A stretch of DNA of 64,000 bases from Rhodococcus pyridinivorans (GTDB lineage: Bacteria; Actinomycetota; Actinomycetes; Mycobacteriales; Mycobacteriaceae): assembly GCF_900105195.1 (NCBI RefSeq), contig NZ_FNRX01000002.1, positions 4,278,001-4,342,000 of the forward strand. Direction: 5' to 3'. Shown here one piece after another: positions 8,407 to 16,552 of this stretch. Under the pieces are notes generated by a model. It was not told where the DNA came from and did no database searches. It saw nothing but the letters and a program-made list of their open reading frames with translations. The translations under genes and the position numbers were made by a program. Numbering within the stretch: the first letter of the stretch is position 1; each line of letters opens with the position of its first letter.

Positions 8407-9811
8407 GCCTCGCCGCCAACTGCTGCGCCTCCGAATCCACGTTCGCCGCGGCGTTCGCCAAGTTCTGCATCACCAGCTGGGTGTTCAGGCGCCGGCGGTC
8501 CGCGGCGATCTGCCGCTGCTCCGTCGGAGAGAATCCCGCCCGGTCCAGCAGCACCGTCGACTCCGGCGGCACGATGCCCGCAGACGCGTACTTGAGCGCT
8601 TCATCTGCGGCCGCCGACCGGGTCGGTGTCGATGCGTCCCGCCACTTCGTCGACACCGACGAGAACTCAGCAGGAACAACACCGTCACGGACCAGCAGGC
8701 ACAGGCGAGCAACCTCGAGCCATGCCTTGCCGAACAGCACCTGACGACGTTCAGCACGCTTCACCAGCCGCGCCTCGAGCGCCTTGATCGCATCCGCTGA
8801 GGACGCCTGGTCCGTCGCAATGCCGAGGTAAGTGGACGGGATACCGGCTTCGGCAGCGAGCTGCTGCGCCATCAACCGCACCGACTCCACATACGGGCCC
8901 TGCGTCGACTGCGGGAACTGCCCCACCTCCGGGACATCACCGTTCTCGTCGCGGCCCAACCCGAGAACACGGCCCATGATGGTCTGCCACCCGGGGACCG
9001 GATTCCCGGCCTGATCCACGAACGCGTCCTCGTCGGCGCCGAGCACGTAGCGCTGCGGCGAGGTGTAGAACTCGCGGTTGACTTCCATCGCGAGCATCGT
9101 GCGCACCGCATTGTCGGTGTAGTAGCGGACCGCCTCGGTGATCTCCGAGCGGCCACCCAAAGCGCCGGCACGAGGCCGGTTCACGATCCGCGCCACCGGA
9201 ACCCGACCGAGCCGATGCTCATCGCGATCGACGACATGCCACGCCCCGCCGTCGGTCTTGCGTTCGACGTGCACCGTCTCATTCGGCAGGTACAAGGTCG
9301 CCGCCATTACGCGGCCTTCCTCGTCCACCCACTGCTTGACGGCAGAGGACAGCAGTCGGGTCCGCGGCGAATAGATGCCCGTCACGTCCTTCGGGGACTC
9401 CACCGTCACCAGCGGCGACGGCTCCCCTTCAGCGCCGGAACCGACAACCGCGAACGCGATGCCGTACACCAGAGCGTCCAGATGCCCAGGGCCGGAGTCG
9501 ACATCAAGGTCGTTCGCCCGGTAGATCTCCGACAGCCCGAGGTCCACGTCGGTTTCGATCCAGCCCTGCCAGTCGAGACGCTCCTCGAGCACATCAACGG
9601 TGGTGCCGGCCCAGCCCGAGACGGTGCGCACGTTCTGCATCTGCGGCGGGATCGCGATCCCGAGCTGCTTCACGAACTGGGTGCCCGTGTAGTAGGACTC
9701 CTTCAGTTCGTTCTCGCCCCGGAACTTCCCGAGGCGATCGAACAGGTACCGCGTCAGCTCCGCCTCGTCACCGGACAGAAGTGAGCTGCGGATCAGCGCA
9801 GGAGCAGTCAC
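8384..9811 (-). CDS. Portal protein (SPP1 gp6 type)
   Basis: 475 aa. It forms the dodecameric gate at one capsid vertex. The N-terminal segment (LTRYLFDRLGKFRGENELKE, then YYTGTQFVKQLGI) and the sequence around GWAGTTVDVLEERLDWQGW are characteristic of this portal family, and the length is typical. It overlaps terL by ATGA at 9808-9811. Confidence 0.92.
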   Translation of the reverse strand: MTAPALIRSSLLSGDEAELTRYLFDRLGKFRGENELKESYYTGTQFVKQLGIAIPPQMQNVRTVSGWAGTTVDVLEERLDWQGWIETDVDLGLSEIYRANDLDVDSGPGHLDALVYGIAFAVVGSGAEGEPSPLVTVESPKDVTGIYSPRTRLLSSAVKQWVDEEGRVMAATLYLPNETVHVERKTDGGAWHVVDRDEHRLGRVPVARIVNRPRAGALGGRSEITEAVRYYTDNAVRTMLAMEVNREFYTSPQRYVLGADEDAFVDQAGNPVPGWQTIMGRVLGLGRDENGDVPEVGQFPQSTQGPYVESVRLMAQQLAAEAGIPSTYLGIATDQASSADAIKALEARLVKRAERRQVLFGKAWLEVARLCLLVRDGVVPAEFSSVSTKWRDASTPTRSAAADEALKYASAGIVPPESTVLLDRAGFSPTEQRQIAADRRRLNTQLVMQNLANAAANVDSEAQQLAARRVDADTE

Positions 9812-11562
9812 ATCACCACAACCTTCCCTCTACCCGGAGACCCAGAACGGATCTTCGTGCTGTTCAACGCCAACCGGCGACCCAACAAGGCACCGACCAT
9901 GCACACCGCCAGATCGACCAGACGCTTCGAATCACGGTTCTCCTTGCCCAACGTGATCCCCCACTGATTCGGACGCCGTTTCGCGTTGTGGGTGTGCGTC
10001 CGCAACCCGGGATCCCCGTCATGCATCAACGAACCGTCCTCATCGATGGCGCGTTGCACCAATTCGGCCTGCTCGGTGAACAACTTGTTGCGTTCCTTGC
10101 CGCCACGCTCGGACAGGCGCATATCGAACTTCACCGAATGTCCTTGCGCGCCGGGGGTGGCCCACACCTTCACCTTCCGGTGAAAGTCCCGATGCCAACC
10201 GTCGATCGTCTCCGCCCAGTACAAGGCTTCGTTCTCGTCGTCGCGGGCCGGCGACGGATCGACGCCGAACCACACCACGCGCCACGCTGCGAACGCCTGA
10301 CGAACCACCGCATCGACCTCGTGCCGTGGCGCCAACCATCCTTTGCCGCGGTCGCCGTGCGGGCGCTGCCACATGCCGAGCGTCACCACCAGGCCATCCG
10401 ACAACCGGGCCGCGACCAGACCAGTCGCGTCCTCAGACTTCGAACAGTCCAGGAACATCGCGATCTGATCGCCGTCAGCGAGTGACAGTTCCGGCCGCGC
10501 CAACGCATCGAACTTGCGCGGATCGATCCAGGCGTCCTCCGCCGCGGCCAGACCGTTCAGGTAGTAACGGATCGAATCCGCCACCGACGTGCGAGGGTCG
10601 AGGATCTCGTCCGACAACCGCTCGAGGTCCGCCCACGGAGCGTCCGCATAAGCCTGCGACAAGGCTCGCATCCGAGCCGTGTCGTCGTACAGATCCGTCG
10701 ACGGATCCGCCTCGATGCTGTCGTACAGGATGTCCCGACGCTTCGCGCGCCCCGACACCTGCGCCTGCCACGCCTCGAACGTGCGCTCCGCCACCGCATC
10801 CCCACCCGACTGGTGAGCATTCGTCATCTCACAGATCCGGGCCTGCAAGGTGGCCGGAGACTTACCGACGTTGCGACGAGCCACCGCGGCGAGCTTGTGC
10901 CCACCAGACGACTCCGTCATGTGATGCGACTCGTTCAGCAGAATGAACGTCGCCGGGTCACCCTCCGACGTGCGCTCCGACGCCGTCAGCACCTCGAGGC
11001 GGCCACCATCCTTCAGGATCGTGCGGGTCTCACCGCAGTCGATGCCGAAGTACTCGCGGGCCTCATGGTTGAACATCGCGTTCGCGATCCGCAGGGTGTC
11101 CTTCGACTGCGCTTCCGAGTTCGAGGCGATCTGCACCAACGGCAGCATGTGCCGCTGACCGGTCCACGATTCGGTGTCCTCGTCGAACACCAGCTGTGAG
11201 CGGCCGACGAGCTCGATGTCGCACAGTGCGCCACCGAACGGGTCCTTGCCGGTTCCCTTCGCGCCACGCTTCACACCCGACCGATACAACCAGCGACCCC
11301 GCTGCGGGTCGTAGGCGTACCAGAGAATCAGAAACCGGGCCTGCCCCGCAGTGAACCGCCACGGCTTTCCGGTCAGATAGTCGACCAAGCCAGGTTCGTC
11401 CGTGCGCCACTCCGCCCAATCGATCAGATCCGGGCCGAGGGAGTTCTCGATCAGGAACGCCTTGTCGTCCTCATCGGCCGGCCACGGAATCGTCATCCAT
11501 GCACCGGTCTCCGGATCCAGCCAGTAGCCGGGCGGAAGCTCAGAGGTTTCGGAAGCGATCAA
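9808..11562 (-). CDS. terL: Terminase large subunit
   Basis: 584 aa, the ATPase/nuclease that cuts and packages phage DNA. Walker A is at about residues 99 to 107 (RGAKGTGKD), and Walker B plus catalytic Glu is at about 206 to 211 (FILLNE). The C-terminal nuclease domain shows acidic residues in IAMFLDCSKSEDATGLVAAR and later GVDPSPARDDE. It overlaps the small subunit gene by 23 bases. Confidence 0.95.
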   Translation of the reverse strand: MIASETSELPPGYWLDPETGAWMTIPWPADEDDKAFLIENSLGPDLIDWAEWRTDEPGLVDYLTGKPWRFTAGQARFLILWYAYDPQRGRWLYRSGVKRGAKGTGKDPFGGALCDIELVGRSQLVFDEDTESWTGQRHMLPLVQIASNSEAQSKDTLRIANAMFNHEAREYFGIDCGETRTILKDGGRLEVLTASERTSEGDPATFILLNESHHMTESSGGHKLAAVARRNVGKSPATLQARICEMTNAHQSGGDAVAERTFEAWQAQVSGRAKRRDILYDSIEADPSTDLYDDTARMRALSQAYADAPWADLERLSDEILDPRTSVADSIRYYLNGLAAAEDAWIDPRKFDALARPELSLADGDQIAMFLDCSKSEDATGLVAARLSDGLVVTLGMWQRPHGDRGKGWLAPRHEVDAVVRQAFAAWRVVWFGVDPSPARDDENEALYWAETIDGWHRDFHRKVKVWATPGAQGHSVKFDMRLSERGGKERNKLFTEQAELVQRAIDEDGSLMHDGDPGLRTHTHNAKRRPNQWGITLGKENRDSKRLVDLAVCMVGALLGRRLALNSTKIRSGSPGRGKVVVM

Positions 11563-11983
11563 TGTTCGTCACCTTCGCCGGCTCCGACTTCTCCTCCACT
11601 GGCACATACCGGATCCGAAGGTCCCGCCGGAAGTCCGCGGTCGTCCCCAGCACCTTCTCGCGGTTGCGGAGCTCGACCGCGGCCGAGGCGATCCCGCAGT
11701 ACGCGGCGTCAGCGACCATCGCGGTGGTGATCGCGAACATCCAGTCCGAGTCGGTCCACATAACGCAGTGCGGCATCCGGGAGATCGTGTCCCACCACTT
11801 GCGGGTCATCGTCTGCAGCCGCACCTTCTCCTGACCGTCGCGGGTGACGACAGTTCGGGTAGTCGGCAGCTTCGGGCGCTCACCGTCGTACGGCACGTCC
11901 GGGACCTCGACCCAGTCAACGTCCGACTTGCCGCGGTGGCGCTTCTGGCCGTCGGCCGACGGTTTCCGTCCAGGCACGGGCAT
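11540..11983 (-). CDS. terS: Terminase small subunit
   Basis: 147 aa, basic N-terminus (PVPGRKPSADGQKRHRGKSD) of the type seen in actinophage small terminases. A helical middle with KWWDTISRMPHCVMWTDSDW follows. It recognises the packaging site and feeds DNA to the large subunit, whose gene it overlaps. The upstream gap of about 100 bases before the HNH gene holds no other ORF. Confidence 0.85.
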   Translation of the reverse strand: MPVPGRKPSADGQKRHRGKSDVDWVEVPDVPYDGERPKLPTTRTVVTRDGQEKVRLQTMTRKWWDTISRMPHCVMWTDSDWMFAITTAMVADAAYCGIASAAVELRNREKVLGTTADFRRDLRIRYVPVEEKSEPAKVTNIDRFRNL

Positions 11984-12083
11984 GAGGCACCTCCTCGTGT
12001 ACGCGGGTGAGAACGGTTTGGAACTCCTACAGACCGGCGGTCCCTATGCCCTCCGGTGGCCGAACCCCCACCAGGGGAGGGTC

Positions 12084-12830
12084 TTAGGCCACCCTTACCC
12101 GATCGAGGAGTGGGTGATTGGGGTCGAGGGCCATCAGTGCCCCCTCAAGCTCTTCGATGCGGTCGAGGTAGGTGCGGCGGGCCAGCATCTCAGCTGTGTT
12201 GTCCCTGTGGGTCACAGGCTGTAAATGGTCGGGGTTGACGCACTTGGTGTTGGCACATATGTGGTGCGCTGACTGCACCCCCAGGGGGAGCCCCTCTTTG
12301 ATCTCGAGGACCATCCGATGTAGGCCGATATCCCTCTTCCCCACTCGGATATAGGGGTACCCGTCTCGTACCTTAGGCCACTCCCAGCACCCCCGTTCGG
12401 TTCGGTCTGCCCTGGCTCCGATGAGGGCTATGGCAGTGTCGTGGTCTCCATCTTCTATGGCCGCTCGCAGGGGTGAGCGTTGAAGTCTTGCGCGCTCGGT
12501 CGCCGAATTGTTGGCGCACGTATCGCTGCAGAATTTCTTGATCGAGGTAGCTGCGAACAGTTCCCAACACCATTCGCATTGGGTCAGTCTCGTGGTGGTT
12601 CCATTGCTCGCTTGCGCCAATTGGGATGCGGCGTTGGCTACTGTCGCAGCACATTCCCGGGAGCATGTGGTGGAGGTGTTTCGGGGGACCTTCACGGTCT
12701 CTCCACATCCGAGGCACACGATGGTGTACTTCCGCTGCGTTCGGTACCACTTGCTGTAGTGGGTTGCGCAGAGTTTGCGGCCGAGGATGGGGCGTTCACA
12801 TCCGTCGGTCTGGCATGTAAGACTGGGCAT
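12084..12830 (-). CDS. HNH homing-type endonuclease
   Basis: 248 aa. The N-terminal half carries several CxxC pairs (CLGCGE, CEWCWE, FCSDTCANN), probably zinc ribbons. The C-terminal half has CWEWPKVRDGYPYIRV, LHRMVLEI and SAHHICANTKCVNPDHLQPV with a following DN, the HNH_3 homing endonuclease signature. It sits between terS and a second HNH gene, and its codon use looks less GC-biased than the structural genes. It may be a free-standing homing endonuclease that invaded the packaging region. Confidence 0.88.
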   Translation of the reverse strand: MPSLTCQTDGCERPILGRKLCATHYSKWYRTQRKYTIVCLGCGETVKVPRNTSTTCSRECAATVANAASQLAQASNGTTTRLTQCEWCWELFAATSIKKFCSDTCANNSATERARLQRSPLRAAIEDGDHDTAIALIGARADRTERGCWEWPKVRDGYPYIRVGKRDIGLHRMVLEIKEGLPLGVQSAHHICANTKCVNPDHLQPVTHRDNTAEMLARRTYLDRIEELEGALMALDPNHPLLDRVRVA

Positions 12831-12859
12831 GTCAGCCTGCTTCCATCAGGTTGGCATCA

Positions 12860-12890
12860 GCCCGGCGAGTGCTCCAACACTCGTCGGGCC
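12860..12890 (+). terminator. Stem-loop between two HNH genes
   Basis: Twelve-base arms GCCCGGCGAGTG and CACTCGTCGGGC (one G-T wobble) with a six-base loop. A T-rich TTCTTGTCT follows on the plus strand, so it looks like a plus-strand terminator although neighbouring genes run leftward. Confidence 0.5.
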
Positions 12891-12904
12891 TTCTTGTCTG
12901 ATCT

Positions 12905-13180
12905 TCATATCAGGCCGGGGTGACAGGGAGGTAGCCTCTTAGGGCTACGCCTTGCCTGGCCTACTGCCGATTGTTGGCGGGTGTACGGGATGTGGCACTG
13001 TCTGCACAGGGAACGCAGGTTGTGTAGTTCGTCTGTGCCACCCTCTTGCTTGCTGAGGATGTGGTCGACTTCTTCTGCTGATGCTCCGCATTGGACGCAT
13101 CGGTGGTTGTCTCGCTTGAGTGCTCGTTGGCGTTGGTTGCGCCATTGGCGGGTTGATCCGCCGGCCCATGCTCGGCTCAT
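12905..13180 (-). CDS. Small HNH endonuclease beside terminase (HK97 gp74 type)
   Basis: 91 aa from the ATG at 13180, with a purine-rich AAGGGG upstream; a GTG two codons earlier is an alternative. Motifs run RCVQCGA, EEVDHILSKQEGG and ELHNLRSLCRQCH, giving the Cys4 zinc site and the H, N and H catalytic positions. HNH proteins next to terminase genes are required with terminase for DNA packaging in HK97-like phages, and this placement suggests the same role. Confidence 0.9.
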   Translation of the reverse strand: MSRAWAGGSTRQWRNQRQRALKRDNHRCVQCGASAEEVDHILSKQEGGTDELHNLRSLCRQCHIPYTRQQSAVGQARRSPKRLPPCHPGLI

Positions 13181-13202
13181 CGTCACCCCTTTGATGGTTG
13201 GT

Positions 13203-13241
13203 GGCCCCGCGCTGTCACCACCCTTGGATCAGCGCGGGGCC
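13203..13241 (-). terminator. Perfect 12-bp stem hairpin before the HNH gene
   Basis: Arms GGCCCCGCGCTG and CAGCGCGGGGCC are perfect, with a 15-base loop. It lies just downstream of a 53-aa ORF and upstream of the small HNH gene. It is a good candidate for a terminator or antitermination-controlled boundary between early and late genes. Confidence 0.6.
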
Positions 13242-13257
13242 GCGGCCACCCGAGCGC

Positions 13258-13419
13258 CTATGGCTGCTGCGAGGGTGGACGACTTGCGTTGTACAGGTCG
13301 AGGATGCGATTCATCTCCGCTTCGATGACGGTGATTGCTTCGTCATCGTTGTCGAATCGTGCGCGTCTGAGTCGTGCGTTGAGGTCAGCGAATCGATTGT
13401 GGAGTTCGGTGATGCTCAT
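13258..13419 (-). CDS. Small helical hypothetical protein, 53 aa
   Basis: Begins MSITELHNRFADLNARLRRA and continues with acidic helices (VIEAEMNRILDLYNA). It is coupled by ATGA to a 23-codon ORF upstream and followed by a strong hairpin. No family recognised; the helix-rich composition and coupling make it a plausible real gene. Confidence 0.6.
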   Translation of the reverse strand: MSITELHNRFADLNARLRRARFDNDDEAITVIEAEMNRILDLYNASRPPSQQP

Positions 13420-13487
13420 CGTGTGTACCTGATGCCGAGGATGGCGAGGGTGGTGAGGAGTGTGTGGATCCAGGGTCGGAGCATCAT
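13416..13487 (-). CDS. Tiny hydrophobic peptide, 23 aa
   Basis: Begins MMLRPWIHTLLTTLAILGIR, a single hydrophobic helix, and its stop overlaps the start of the 53-aa gene as ATGA. It may only serve translational coupling. Evidence is limited to coupling and composition. Confidence 0.35.
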   Translation of the reverse strand: MMLRPWIHTLLTTLAILGIRYTR

Positions 13488-13510
13488 CGGGTGTCCCCTC
13501 TCGACGACGA

Positions 13511-13543
13511 AAGCCGAGGGACCTTGTCGGTCACACTCGGCTT
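13511..13543 (-). terminator. Stem-loop in early/late gap
   Basis: Arms AAGCCGAG and CTCGGCTT, with an inner GACC/GGTC stem, lie between the 134-aa gene stop at 13580 and the tiny ORF start at 13487. On the minus strand the second arm runs into TTT. Possible terminator of the early region. Confidence 0.5.
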
Positions 13544-13579
13544 CGCGCGAAGCGTATCACACGCTTGGCTCACTGCTGG

Positions 13580-13984
13580 TCACGTGGTTGTGCCGCAATG
13601 CGTGTTGTGGATTCGAACGAGATCGTTGAGATCTGATTCGGGTATCCAGATTCCGTCGTAGATGACGTCACCGCACTGTGCGCACTGGGACCATTGCCGA
13701 CCATATTCGTCGGGAGGCAGCGGCTCAAATGTGAAGGTGACATTCGGGTTGCGGGTGGTGCGCTCGGTGAACCGAAGCCTTCCGGTCCATCGCCCGCTTC
13801 GGCTGTCGACGGTCAGCCACTTCGGTGCTGCGGTTTTCGAGGTAAGCGCTTTGGCGATGGGGTCATTCCTGTCGAGGGTGATGACTCCCTCTTCGTCTTG
13901 TATCGCACTGGGTTGGACTTCGCCGATGAGGTTGAAGTCGTGGTCCCATACGCGGGCGCGGGCACCTTGTTCGATGGCGTTCAT
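13580..13984 (-). CDS. Phage protein with C-terminal zinc-binding motif
   Basis: 134 aa from the ATG at 13984, coupled to the preceding stop by ATGA. The N-terminus (RARVWDHDFNLIGEVQPSAI) recalls the first beta domain of siphovirus Gp37-like tail proteins, but that resemblance is weak and the gene is far from the tail module. The C-terminus has CAQCGDVIYDG and later HNTHC, a likely zinc site. It is the last gene of the early run. Function unknown. Confidence 0.7.
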   Translation of the reverse strand: MNAIEQGARARVWDHDFNLIGEVQPSAIQDEEGVITLDRNDPIAKALTSKTAAPKWLTVDSRSGRWTGRLRFTERTTRNPNVTFTFEPLPPDEYGRQWSQCAQCGDVIYDGIWIPESDLNDLVRIHNTHCGTTT

Positions 13985-14616
13985 GCGCTCATTTTCTCCT
14001 GGTCTCGCCGTGCGAGGTAGTCGAGTGCTGAGGGTAGCGAGTAGTAGCCGGGTTCGATGGTGGTGATGTGTTCTCGTCTGATCCAGTTGTCGATGTGTTT
14101 GCGGGGGATGCGTTGACCGGTGCGGGCGTAGATGGCTTCTCGGAGTTCGTCCTTGGTGAGTCCTACGGCGTCGAGTGATTCGTCTGGTGGTCGTTCGATG
14201 TGTTTTTCGCGTGGGCGGTCTACGGCTTGTCGTGCTTGGCGTACGGCGAGGCGGATGTCGTGGGGTGCTTCTTCGCTGCCTTCGGTGAGGGCGAGGGCGA
14301 TGATCCATCGTTTGAGCCAGGCGGCGAGGGTGAGTGTGTCGTTGCGTGGTCGCGGGTAGTTGCGTTGTTCGCAGACGTGGTTGGTCCAGGCAGTGAGCGT
14401 GTGGTGGAGGAGGTCGGCGGCTTCCATGGCGTGGAGGCCGATGGGGATGGGTTGTTCGTCGGATCCGTTGCGGGTGCGGGGGCCGCCGCCGGCGATGCGG
14501 TCTTGGCGCGAAATCGCGATAGTGAGGTCTTCGATGAGGTCGGGGATTTGGTCGAGGAGTTCGATGAGCTTGTCCTGGTCGTGGCGTGGGAGGTAGTAGC
14601 CGTCCCGGTCGGTCAT
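13981..14616 (-). CDS. Conserved actinophage protein with C-terminal HTH-like region
   Basis: 211 aa. Acidic N-terminal helices (KLIELLDQIPDLIEDLTIAI), a central Trp-rich helix LAAWLKRWIIALALTEG, and a C-terminal stretch LTKDELREAIYARTGQRIPR followed by HIDNWIRREHI that looks like a helix-turn-helix. It could bind DNA or act in replication or regulation. Both ends are coupled to its neighbours. I do not recognise a named family. Confidence 0.7.
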   Translation of the reverse strand: MTDRDGYYLPRHDQDKLIELLDQIPDLIEDLTIAISRQDRIAGGGPRTRNGSDEQPIPIGLHAMEAADLLHHTLTAWTNHVCEQRNYPRPRNDTLTLAAWLKRWIIALALTEGSEEAPHDIRLAVRQARQAVDRPREKHIERPPDESLDAVGLTKDELREAIYARTGQRIPRKHIDNWIRREHITTIEPGYYSLPSALDYLARRDQEKMSA

Positions 14617-14840
14617 GGTCGTTCCTCGTCGTCGATGTCGGCGTCGGTGAGTGTGAGGTTGTCGGCGTCGTCGATGAGTCGGCAGTCGCGCCAGTCACCG
14701 TTCGCAAGGTGCATTCCGTGGATGGCGTCTCGGCGGTCGACGTAGGCTTCACCGCTGTCTGACACGATCTTGTGGTTGTTGGCGCGTCGTCGCCACCGCC
14801 AACCGTCCTTCGCGCGGTAGAGCTCGAGGGTGTGGGTCAT
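14613..14840 (-). CDS. DUF1508 (YegP-like) domain protein
   Basis: 75 aa from the ATG at 14840. The sequence LELYRAKDGWRWRRRANNH followed by KIVSDSGEAYVDRRDA matches the short beta-beta-alpha repeat of DUF1508/YegP proteins, one copy, with an acidic tail. Members are small and poorly characterised. Occurrence inside a phage early operon is uncommon. Confidence 0.75.
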   Translation of the reverse strand: MTHTLELYRAKDGWRWRRRANNHKIVSDSGEAYVDRRDAIHGMHLANGDWRDCRLIDDADNLTLTDADIDDEERP

Positions 14841-15175
14841 GACGCCTCCTGCTCGATCTGCTTGAGAAATCCGTCGACCGCTTTGCGGCCCATTTCGGTG
14901 AAGTCCCATTCGCCGGGTCTGATTTCGACGCTGCACAGGTCTCCGAGGAGGGTGACGGCTGCGCTGATGGCGCGGGCGACGTCCATGTAGGTGGGGATTG
15001 GTTCGGGTGTGGGTAGTCCGAGCCATGCGCGTTGCTGGTCGTAGGTCATGGTGTGCCAGGGGTCGCCCCAGGTGTGTCCGCAGGCGCACAGGTGGCCGCC
15101 GGGGTGGTGTGCGAGGGCGGTGCACAGGCAGGTGTGTGCGTTGCCGGGGAGTTTGTTCGGGCAGTACGCGGTCAT
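14837..15175 (-). CDS. Cys/His-rich phage hypothetical protein
   Basis: 112 aa. The N-terminal part has CPNKLPGNAHTCLC, then HHPGGHLCACGHTWG, a likely metal-binding knuckle. The C-terminal part is helical (MDVARAISAAVTLLGDLC). Start chosen at 15175, where ATG overlaps the previous stop. Function unknown. Confidence 0.7.
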   Translation of the reverse strand: MTAYCPNKLPGNAHTCLCTALAHHPGGHLCACGHTWGDPWHTMTYDQQRAWLGLPTPEPIPTYMDVARAISAAVTLLGDLCSVEIRPGEWDFTEMGRKAVDGFLKQIEQEAS

Positions 15176-15576
15176 GGCTTGTCTCCTTCGAGTGGCCGTT
15201 CGAGGGCGTGAGCCAACTCCCCTGCAATGCGCCCGTAGGCGCGTCTCAGCGCCTCGTTGTCCGAGTATTCGGCGGCCATTTTGTGGCTGGCGATCATGCG
15301 GTTGATGTCGGCGCGGAGTTGTCGGTAGTTGCGTGCGAGGTGGTCGTAGCTGTCGTTGCGTTCGGCGAGTGAGGACTCGGCTTCGAGTGCCCGTTGCTGC
15401 CACTTCTCGGCGTGCATGATGTTCATCTCAAGCGCGCTGTCAAGGAACTCGTTTTCGTCGGCGAGTTGGCGGACTTCGGCGCGCAGTTCGTTGTTTTCGT
15501 GGACCAGTCCGGCGAGGGCGGCTTCGGTGGCGTCGAGGCGGGCTTGGGCGTCGGCGAGGTCACGGGGCGCGGTCAT
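15172..15576 (-). CDS. Coiled-coil phage protein
   Basis: 134 aa, almost entirely heptad-like helix (LVHENNELRAEVRQLADENE, then EKWQQRALEAESSLAER). The coiled coil suggests oligomerisation. It is coupled by ATGA on both sides and no catalytic motif is visible. Confidence 0.7.
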   Translation of the reverse strand: MTAPRDLADAQARLDATEAALAGLVHENNELRAEVRQLADENEFLDSALEMNIMHAEKWQQRALEAESSLAERNDSYDHLARNYRQLRADINRMIASHKMAAEYSDNEALRRAYGRIAGELAHALERPLEGDKP

Positions 15577-15779
15577 GGCTTGTCTCCTATCGCCTTGTCG
15601 AACATCGATGCGTACGTGCCGAGGAGTTGGGCAATGCCGTGCTGCCCGAGCCGGACATAGACATCGCGTTCGACGTGGAGTTGGTCAACGACTGCACGCA
15701 CTCGTCCGATGGTGGCGGTGAGTTCGTCGATCTGCCGGACGGTCACAGCGAGACCCGACTCCAAACGTTCCGTGCTCAT
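15573..15779 (-). CDS. Small helical phage protein, 68 aa
   Basis: Starts MSTERLESGLAVTVRQIDEL and continues as amphipathic helix with a final GTYASMFDKAIGDKP. Both ends overlap neighbours by ATGA. Unknown function; it may pair with the adjacent coiled-coil protein. Confidence 0.65.
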   Translation of the reverse strand: MSTERLESGLAVTVRQIDELTATIGRVRAVVDQLHVERDVYVRLGQHGIAQLLGTYASMFDKAIGDKP

Positions 15780-16024
15780 GGCCTCACCTTCACTTCCACC
15801 GATTCCGCCGCGGTGCCTTTAAATTGGCCGGGTGTCCACCCGTATAGGCCACAGTCAGGGCACTTCGGGTTTCCCCAACCGTGTGCGAGGCGGGATGCAG
15901 CCATTTCGGCGGCATCGACGTACCCGGCCGGTAGAGGCCAGTTGTGCAGGGTGCTCGCGCAGGGATCGCGACGGTCGAGTAAGCCGTAGTCGCCGCCACA
16001 GATGCGGATCGCATACTTGCTCAT
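15776..16024 (-). CDS. Small zinc-ribbon-like phage protein, 82 aa
   Basis: Starts MSKYAIRICGGDYGLLDRRD and carries GNPKCPDCGLYGWTPGQFKG near the C-terminus, a CxxC knuckle. Coupled by ATGA. No named family recognised. Confidence 0.65.
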   Translation of the reverse strand: MSKYAIRICGGDYGLLDRRDPCASTLHNWPLPAGYVDAAEMAASRLAHGWGNPKCPDCGLYGWTPGQFKGTAAESVEVKVRP

Positions 16025-16173
16025 TCGTCCCCTCCGATCGACTTGACGTTTGCCGTGAGCGTGCGTCCAATACGCGCCCCGCACTCGAACAGGTCGTATT
16101 CGCCGTACACGTAGCCGTCGATGATCCAGTCGATGCGGCGGATGGTTCCGGGCTTGAACTCGAGCTCGCTCAT
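16021..16173 (-). CDS. Small phage protein, 50 aa
   Basis: MSELEFKPGTIRRIDWIIDG... contains two aromatic beta-like stretches (DGYVYGEYDLFECGARIG). Coupled by ATGA to both neighbours. Unknown function. Confidence 0.6.
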   Translation of the reverse strand: MSELEFKPGTIRRIDWIIDGYVYGEYDLFECGARIGRTLTANVKSIGGDE

Positions 16174-16292
16174 TCGTCTTCTCCGAGGTGGATGAGGGCG
16201 GTGCCGGCCATGTCGCACACGATGGCGGCCAATGTGAGCCAGCCTGCGGTGCAGAGGGTGGTGACACCCGCGATGGTGACAACGGTCTTCAT
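16170..16292 (-). CDS. Single-pass membrane peptide, 40 aa
   Basis: MKTVVTIAGVTTLCTAGWLT followed by LAAIVCDMAG is one predicted membrane helix with an acidic C-terminus (HLGEDE). Coupled by ATGA to both neighbours, which supports a real gene despite its size. Confidence 0.55.
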   Translation of the reverse strand: MKTVVTIAGVTTLCTAGWLTLAAIVCDMAGTALIHLGEDE

Positions 16293-16552
16293 GGCCGGGT
16301 TCCGATCGTGAGTTGTCCGCCTTCGGTTTCGGCACTGTCGGCCCACCAGGCGCCCGAATCGTCCGAGGGGTACCCGTAGCAGGGGTACGCCCTTTTTGTG
16401 AGCGTGAGACCGGCTGATTCAGCGGGAATGCACTGCCCTCCACGGCGGTGTGCATCGAATGCGGTGATTCCTGTGAAGGTGGTGTGGCATCCGGAGCAGT
16501 GGCAGGTGTTCGCGCCGCCCCATTCGGACTGGCATGTGGAGCAGATCGTCAT
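16289..16552 (-). CDS. FDxHR-type zinc-binding phage protein
   Basis: 87 aa. The N-terminus ICSTCQSEWGGANTCHCSGC is followed by HTTFTGITAFDAHRRGGQC. The arrangement of CxxC pairs and the FDAHR motif defines the FDXHR family of putative zinc-binding proteins, common in actinophage genomes and of unknown function. Usual length for the family. Confidence 0.85.
   Translation of the reverse strand: MTICSTCQSEWGGANTCHCSGCHTTFTGITAFDAHRRGGQCIPAESAGLTLTKRAYPCYGYPSDDSGAWWADSAETEGGQLTIGTRP

Noticed and set aside
13198..13629. Rightward 143-codon frame in the early/late gap
   Set aside because: It lacks a ribosome site and opposes small leftward ORFs with ATGA coupling and hairpins.
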